From Paenibacillus methanolicus (GTDB lineage: Bacteria; Bacillota; Bacilli; Paenibacillales; Paenibacillaceae): DNA of 64,000 bases. The stretch covers positions 1-64,000 of the forward strand of contig NZ_VNHS01000019.1 in NCBI RefSeq assembly GCF_008124765.1, read 5' to 3'. Made by a program: the position numbers and the translations under genes. The notes under the pieces are model-generated. The model was not told the DNA's origin. It did no database searches and was given only the letters and a program-made list of their open reading frames with translations. This document shows, piece by piece, positions 59,285-64,000 of the stretch (positions within the stretch are counted from its first letter, which is position 1; the number at the start of each line of letters is the position of its first letter).

Positions 59285-60487
59285 ATGTTAACCGACGATA
59301 ACGCGGAGCGACGCAAAAGATGGCGGCTCGTGCTGGGCCATGCGGCGGACGAGAAGCTGCAGCCGCCCGGCGGAGCGGGCCTATTGGGCGAGGAAGAACG
59401 ACTCATGGACGAAGCGTTGGCCGCGATCTACGACGGCGATGCGCACGGGGGGGAGACCGCCCGCGGTCCGCGCGGCGCGGGCCTCGGTCCCTCCTATCCG
59501 AAGCTGGCGAAGTGGCTGGGCGACGTGCGGAGCTTTTTCCCGTCGGACGTCGTCTCCGTCATTCAGGCGGACGCGATCGAGCGCAAGGGGCTGACCCAGC
59601 TGTTGTTCGAGCCGGAGACGCTCTCGAAGGTGAAGCCCGATATCCGCATGGTCTCGACGCTCCTATCGCTGAAGGGGCAAATTCCCGAGAAGACGAAGGA
59701 GACGGCGCGGTTGTTCATCCGGGCGGTCGTGGACGACATTGCCCGCAGGCTGGAGAGCGACATTCGCCGGGCGGTCACCGGCGCGCTCAACAAGCGGCGG
59801 CATACGCCGCTGCCCTCGGTCAGCGGGATCGACTGGAAGCGGACGATCGAGCGGAATTTGAAAAATTACAACGAGGAACGGCGGCGTCTCGTGCCGGAGC
59901 GGTTCTATTTCTTCGACCGAGCGCGCAAAAGCAACGAGTGGACCGTCATCCTCGATATCGACCAAAGCGGCTCTATGGCCGAATCGGTCATCTACGCCTC
60001 GGTCATCGGCTCGATCTTCGCCTCGCTGCCGGCGCTTGATACGCGCGTCGTCGCCTTCGATACCGAGGTAGTCGATCTGACCGAGCAGTGCGCGGGCGAT
60101 CCCGTCGACATGCTGTTCGGCATTCAGCTTGGCGGGGGCACGGACATCAACAAGTCGGTCGAGTATTGCGGCTCGTTCGTGCGAGAGCCGAAGAAGACGA
60201 TTTTCATCCTCATCTCGGACTTGTACGAAGGCGGCAATAACGCGGAGATGCTGCGGAGGCTCGGCGAGATGCACCAGGCGGGCGTGAAGGTCATCTGCCT
60301 TCTCGCGCTATCGGACAGCGGCGTGCCCTCGTACGACGAGCGCAACGCCAAGAAGCTGGCCGAGCAGGGCATCCCGTGCTTCGGCTGCACGCCGGACCGG
60401 CTGCCCGAGCTGTTGGAGTCGGCGCTGGGGGGCAAGGATTTGCTCGCGTTCGCGGCGGCCGCGGACGCGATGGGGAAAGGGAAGTAG
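59285..60487 (+). CDS. VWA-domain protein of the MoxR cassette
   Basis: 400 residues. The C-terminal von Willebrand A domain has an intact MIDAS: DIDQSGS (D226, S228, S230), GGTD (T286) and ISDLYEGG (D312). The N-terminal half is helical and basic near KRRHTPLPSVSG (~170-180), a likely contact with the AAA+ ring. ATG 59285 follows GGGGAG with a longish spacer. It ends the cassette; a promoter for the next gene lies at 60639. Confidence 0.93.
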   Translation: MLTDDNAERRKRWRLVLGHAADEKLQPPGGAGLLGEEERLMDEALAAIYDGDAHGGETARGPRGAGLGPSYPKLAKWLGDVRSFFPSDVVSVIQADAIERKGLTQLLFEPETLSKVKPDIRMVSTLLSLKGQIPEKTKETARLFIRAVVDDIARRLESDIRRAVTGALNKRRHTPLPSVSGIDWKRTIERNLKNYNEERRRLVPERFYFFDRARKSNEWTVILDIDQSGSMAESVIYASVIGSIFASLPALDTRVVAFDTEVVDLTEQCAGDPVDMLFGIQLGGGTDINKSVEYCGSFVREPKKTIFILISDLYEGGNNAEMLRRLGEMHQAGVKVICLLALSDSGVPSYDERNAKKLAEQGIPCFGCTPDRLPELLESALGGKDLLAFAAAADAMGKGK

Positions 60488-60789
60488 CAGGACGGAAGCA
60501 GGCGCAATCGTTCCCGGTTTGGCGGGGAGGCGTCTGCTTTTGTCGTTTTGTACGGCTTGTCGTGCGCTTTCCTTTCCATGGACGGCGGCTGCCGGTTCGT
60601 TTACCGGGCGTGACATCCAAAATTTTGAAAGTAACGGGTTGCCGCTCCGGGACGAGTCTGCTACACTATTGGCAAGAATGTATGTTCGTGTCGGTTGGTC
60701 GTCACCATGTCGGAAGTCAACTAGAGGAGGCAGCCCGGACGCGACATGCGAGCACCCGGCGGCCTACCGATTAACGGGGGGATTTAAGG
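60488..60789. other. intergenic region with promoter of the UvrC-like gene
   Basis: 302 bp. The only clear signals are the promoter at 60639-60667 and the GGGGGGA ribosome binding site just before 60790. Confidence 0.6.
60639..60667 (+). promoter_or_regulatory. promoter of the UvrC-like gene
   Basis: TTGCCG (60639-60644), a 17-bp spacer and TACACT (60662-60667) preceded by TGC, so it also has an extended -10. Confidence 0.75.
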
Positions 60790-62148
60790 GTGTCGTCCTA
60801 TACGTTCCGCGCGTCGGATTTTCCGAACAAGCCCGGCTGCTACATCATGAAAAGCGAGGATGGCCGTATCCTCTACATTGGCAAGTCGAAGGCGCTGCGC
60901 AAGCGGCTGGCCTCGTATTTCCGGGGCAAGCACGACCGGAAGCGAATCGCGCAGCTCGTCGAGCAGATCGCGCATATCGACGTCATCGTCGTCAACAATG
61001 AGCATGAGAGCCTGCTGCTGGAGAATAATCTCATCAAGGTGCATAAGCCGCCCTTCAACCGGGCGCTGAAGAAGGATAACAGCGGCTATGCGTATCTCAA
61101 AATGACCGATGGACGCTTCCCGCGGCTGGACGTGCATTACCGCGACCGCCGGACGGCGAAGGAGGAGGCGCGGCAGGAAAGCCCCGCGGGAGAGACGCGG
61201 CTGTCGGCGGAAGAGCCGCGCATGGCATGCCCCATGGAAGAGACGCGGGGGGCGAGGACCGTTGCGCAATCGAGGCAGGCTGCTTCCATCGAAGAAGCTC
61301 GGAAGGAGATCGCGGCCTCGCGCGAGCGCGTCCGTAGTGATCAGAATTCGAACGCAATCGTCTCGTCCTCGCGACCTGGGCACGCGAGCGCCGCGCCTCG
61401 GCCTACCGCCGTTCCCGATCCGGACGAGATCCGGTTCGGCCCGTTCGCGAGCACGTATTTCCGCGATCAGCTGATGACGTTCGTCAACGATCATTTTCAG
61501 CTGCGCACCTGCGATTCGCTGCCGAAGAAGGCGTGTCTGCTGTACCATCTGAAGCGATGCAGCGGCGTATGCGAAGGGCTGATCGCCGAAGAGGACTACC
61601 GGGCAAGCGCCAAGGAGGCGGCGGCGCTGCTCGCCAACCAAGGCGAGCGGCTGATCGAGGCGATGAAGGCGAAGATGGAGCTGTACGCGTCCAGACTGGA
61701 GTTCGAGCGGGCGGCGCATATGCTGGAGCATATCCGCATTCTCGAGCGGGTACCGGATAAGCAGGTCGTCGACCGGGAATCGCTCGTCGATCAGGACGTC
61801 ATTTATTTCGGAGAAGGACATGCCGCGGTCGCGAAGATTCGCCAAGGGATGCTGCACGATCTGGATGTGTGCGAGTGGGCCGGCGGCGAAGAAAGCGGAG
61901 GGATCGACCGGTTCGTCATCGAGCGCTATCGACAGCGCTACCGGCCGGACGAGCTGATCGTGAGCGAGATCGGCGACCGCAAGGCGGTGCAGTATGCGCT
62001 AAGACGGCGCGGACAGCGTCCGCCGCAGCTCTATGTGGCGCCCAAGCGCGGGCTCCGTCGCGAGCTGATGGAGCTGTGCCGGGCTAATTACGAACAGCGG
62101 ATGGCGCTGCGGGCGGCGGCTGGAATGGAGAGCGGCGGCGAAGGCTAG
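60790..62148 (+). CDS. UvrC-like GIY-YIG nuclease, short form with insertion
   Basis: 452 residues. The N-terminal GIY-YIG domain has PGCYIM, ILYIGKSKALRKRLASYF and the UvrC extension LLLENNLIKVHKPPFN. A low-complexity Ala/Glu/Arg insert (~122-213) follows, then the UvrC core (FGPFASTYFRDQL, LKRCSGVC) and a UVR-type helix pair (ASRLEFERAAHMLEHIRILE). The C-terminal RNase H endonuclease and helix-hairpin-helix domains of true UvrC (about 600 residues) are missing. It would at most make the 3'-side cut, like Cho or UvrC N-half proteins. GTG 60790. Confidence 0.88.
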   Translation: MSSYTFRASDFPNKPGCYIMKSEDGRILYIGKSKALRKRLASYFRGKHDRKRIAQLVEQIAHIDVIVVNNEHESLLLENNLIKVHKPPFNRALKKDNSGYAYLKMTDGRFPRLDVHYRDRRTAKEEARQESPAGETRLSAEEPRMACPMEETRGARTVAQSRQAASIEEARKEIAASRERVRSDQNSNAIVSSSRPGHASAAPRPTAVPDPDEIRFGPFASTYFRDQLMTFVNDHFQLRTCDSLPKKACLLYHLKRCSGVCEGLIAEEDYRASAKEAAALLANQGERLIEAMKAKMELYASRLEFERAAHMLEHIRILERVPDKQVVDRESLVDQDVIYFGEGHAAVAKIRQGMLHDLDVCEWAGGEESGGIDRFVIERYRQRYRPDELIVSEIGDRKAVQYALRRRGQRPPQLYVAPKRGLRRELMELCRANYEQRMALRAAAGMESGGEG

Positions 62149-62212
62149 AATCTGGAGGCAACATGGATACGGACACCGAGCCGGGCCGTTAAGTATAGAG
62201 GAGGTTACACCT

Positions 62213-62557
62213 TTGCAAGCCATCATCGACTACTGCAAGCGCAAGAAAGCGGCAACCGAGGATTACCCGTTCGGTCCGGAGCCTCTCGTCATGAAGGTGG
62301 GCGGCAAAATGTTCGCGCTAATCTCCGATTCGTCCATTTCGCTTAAGTGCGATCCGGCGATCGCGGAGAATTTGCGGGAGCAGCACGAAGCGGTCAAGCC
62401 GGGCTATCATCTGAACAAGAAGCATTGGAATACCGTTCTCGTGGACGGCACGATGGACGAGGGCGATATTTTGGCGATGATCGACCACTCGTATGCGCTC
62501 GTCGTCTCCAAGTTGTCGAAGGCGGAGCGCGAACAGGCGGAAGAAGCGGCGAAGTGA
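62213..62557 (+). CDS. MmcQ/YjbR family protein
   Basis: 114 residues of the MmcQ/YjbR family (cyanophage-like DNA-binding fold): DYCKRKKAATEDYPFG, MVGGKMFALI-type KVGGKMFALI, SLKCDP, GYHLNKKHWNTV and DHSYALVV. TTG 62213 follows GAGGAGG. The family is widespread and lacks a proven function. It is 64 bp downstream of the UvrC-like gene, possibly in the same transcript. Confidence 0.9.
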   Translation: MQAIIDYCKRKKAATEDYPFGPEPLVMKVGGKMFALISDSSISLKCDPAIAENLREQHEAVKPGYHLNKKHWNTVLVDGTMDEGDILAMIDHSYALVVSKLSKAEREQAEEAAK

Positions 62558-62759
62558 GCGGGATTAAAGGAGCGAAGACGGCGGATGCGCGTAGGGATGA
62601 CGTTCTTTCCCCGGTTCGTCGTTTTTGCTTGTCCGGACGATCTGCGGTTCGAACATGACCGACTCGATGCGCCTGGCGTCATGGCCGCGTTTATTCTCGT
62701 ATGTAGTCGAGGGATCCGTTATGGATCTCTCGATGCGCCCCTTCCGGGCTGGCGTATTG

Positions 62760-63125
62760 CTAACCGTAATTGTAGTAACAAACTCCATCGATCCAGACGC
62801 AGGCGTCATGGGGGACATAAGCAAGGTGAGGGGCGCCATCGACGATTGGCCTCGTCGAATAGGGACCGAGAACCGAACTTATCTCATTCGCCGCTATTTG
62901 CGTTTGCCGGCCGCCGCGCATCAATGTCAATAACCCGGTCATCGGATCGAATCTTTCTACGTATACAATGTAACGTTCGGGGTTCGCGCCGAAAGTGAAA
63001 ATACCCCATTTTCCTTCAAATTGCATCGGAGTAGGCGTTTGGGGGCCTAGCGCAATAGACGGCGGGAGCGTGGCGGAACGGGAATGGCGAACGTATGGCC
63101 GATTAGGACGGTTATGAGTTGGCAT
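62760..63125 (-). CDS. hypothetical protein (121 aa)
   Basis: AAAGGAGA lies ~7 bases before ATG 63125 on the minus strand, which supports it as a gene. The Pro/Arg/His-rich N-terminus is followed by a small beta-rich domain (GKWGIFTFGANPERYIVYVE, MTGLLTLMRGGRQTQI) and a Tyr/Cys end (WIDGVCYYNYG). No family is recognised. The last ~90 residues look folded. It could be a surface or spore-coat protein; this is a guess from composition. Confidence 0.55.
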   Translation of the reverse strand: MPTHNRPNRPYVRHSRSATLPPSIALGPQTPTPMQFEGKWGIFTFGANPERYIVYVERFDPMTGLLTLMRGGRQTQIAANEISSVLGPYSTRPIVDGAPHLAYVPHDACVWIDGVCYYNYG

Positions 63126-63265
63126 TGTATTTCTCCTTTTGGGGAAATGGATGCGCGCTGCTTTAAAATTGTATTCCGGCTCCCATTCAACGGTATAGGC
63201 AGCGACATAAGGGTGACAGACTTATTTGCCTGTTCGTTAGTATGGGGGCAGGTCTCAGCGATAGC

Positions 63266-63293
63266 AAAAAGGCAGCCAAATCGGCTGCCTTTT
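63266..63293. terminator. terminator downstream of the lipase (minus strand)
   Basis: AAAAAGGCAGCC and GGCTGCCTTTT form an 11-bp stem with a short loop. T runs on both sides allow use in either direction. Confidence 0.88.
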
Positions 63294-63379
63294 CAGGTTG
63301 CGGTGCGGTTGCCGCAGGAGATGACTAGGCCATCTGGTCTGTGACAGATCTCAGCCGGTGCCGGCAGCCTGCCATCGCC

Positions 63380-64000
63380 TTAGGACTCGCCCGGACACCA
63401 GCCCGGCGGGTCCGAACAGATCGCGGCCGTGAAGCCGGGCGCTTGCTGCGCCATGTTGGCGAAGTAGCTGCTTAGAATATGGTTGCCCCCGACCGAACCG
63501 GTGCGGAAGCTGAGAGGCGATTCTCCTTTGACGTGCAGATAGGAGTAAGTTTTGTCCGTACGCGGCGAACGGTAGAGCAGCGGCGGCAAATGCGGCACGA
63601 TGTCGAACTCGTTCTGGATGCGGACGTGGTACGGGACGGTGCGATTATACTTGCGGACGAATGTCGGATCGCCGACGCGGGGGGCGGCGAACGTGTAGAC
63701 GATCAGCTGCTTATGCTTGCGATTGGCGGCGATATCGAGCGCGGCCAGCGTCGCAAGCGCCCCGCCCAGGCTATGGCCGGTGATGAACAGTGGCTTATCG
63801 CTGGGCAGCTGATCGAGCAGTCCGTGAATTTCTTTGCGGGCGGACATGTAGATGTCGGTAAAGCCTTGGTGCGACTGGCCGGCGCCGGATACCGGCTTAT
63901 AGGTGATCTGCTCGGCGATCAGATCGGACACCCAATCGACGGCCGAACCGGTTCCGCGGAACGCAAGAATCGCCGCCCGGTCCGATTCGATGACGAAGCC
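63380..64000 (-). CDS. class 3 lipase (N-terminus outside the window)
   Basis: At least 206 residues, running past the right end. The nucleophile elbow TGHSLGGA with catalytic Ser, the lid-side FRGTGSAVDWVSDL, FAAPRVGDPTF and the catalytic Asp region NEFDIVPHLPP are visible; the His lies near GGNHILSSYF. It is an alpha/beta-hydrolase that cleaves triacylglycerols or similar esters. Whether it has a signal peptide cannot be seen. A terminator (63266) follows about 90 bp downstream. Confidence 0.93.
   Translation of the reverse strand, partial: GFVIESDRAAILAFRGTGSAVDWVSDLIAEQITYKPVSGAGQSHQGFTDIYMSARKEIHGLLDQLPSDKPLFITGHSLGGALATLAALDIAANRKHKQLIVYTFAAPRVGDPTFVRKYNRTVPYHVRIQNEFDIVPHLPPLLYRSPRTDKTYSYLHVKGESPLSFRTGSVGGNHILSSYFANMAQQAPGFTAAICSDPPGWCPGES

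Noticed and set aside
62625..62933. 102-codon plus-strand frame opposite the gene at 62760
   Set aside because: It is antisense to a frame with a strong ribosome binding site and has none itself.

Overview
The window is bacterial. Its GC-rich coding sequence, strong GGAGG-type ribosome binding sites, GTG/TTG starts, U-tract hairpin terminators, 23S-linked tRNA array, B. subtilis-type gnt operator, QueF with a type I preQ1 riboswitch, YkuK and YheC/D-like genes point to a spore-forming member of the Bacillales, most likely Paenibacillaceae (Paenibacillus/Cohnella-like). This placement is inferred from gene content; no alignment was run.

Layout. 1-1730: the 3' end of a 23S rRNA gene, then 16 intact tRNA genes, one damaged tRNA-Ala and a tRNA-Gln-like relic, closed by a strong terminator. 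No 5S gene is visible after the 23S. 1731-2759: about 1 kb without a credible gene. 2760-18855: a dense RNA-repair region. Its first block is SPFH/slipin, RtcB ligase, AAA+ ATPase, KptA/Tpt1 2'-phosphotransferase and a small ORF. After an ArAE exporter and a cupin gene come two overlapping WYL regulators on the minus strand. Divergent from them is the second block: a RlaP-type nucleotidyltransferase, Hen1 3'-terminal ribose methyltransferase and the Pnkp kinase-phosphatase-ligase. A 22-bp element (21/22 identical) lies upstream of both blocks, and five 38-bp repeats with palindromic cores lie upstream of rtcB. 19033-21176: a Sir2 deacylase and a SEC-C protein. 21334-26250: the gluconate regulon (NAD-type 6-phosphogluconate dehydrogenase, GntR, GntP, GntK) with two GntR operators.

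26449-44641: mixed housekeeping and signalling genes. They include a MEDS-PAS histidine kinase, phosphatases, a cell-wall amidase, an ABC ATPase, preQ1-regulated queF, a branched-chain amino acid dehydrogenase, pyrF, acetyltransferases, a PQQ-type sugar dehydrogenase lipoprotein, a multi-PAS kinase and a second SEC-C protein. 44680-49215: a second RNA locus, with a promoter, two small ORFs each followed by a U-tract, a second rtcB, the RNase H-fold protein YkuK, then nicotinate phosphoribosyltransferase. 49348-51943: an M15 peptidase, an ATP-grasp YheC/D-like protein and two small charged proteins. 52344-60487: a tight five-gene cassette (SWIM zinc finger, HEAT-like protein, MoxR AAA+, DUF5682-like protein, VWA protein). 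60790-64000: a shortened UvrC-like nuclease, an MmcQ/YjbR protein, an unknown protein and a truncated class 3 lipase.

The most interesting feature is the concentration of RNA-end healing and sealing functions: two RtcB, Pnkp/Hen1, RlaP, KptA, SPFH and AAA+, WYL regulators and small ORFs. They sit next to a tRNA array that itself contains damaged tRNA genes. Each family is known; the combination, the shared cis-elements and the recurring small-ORF/terminator leaders ahead of both rtcB genes deserve follow-up.
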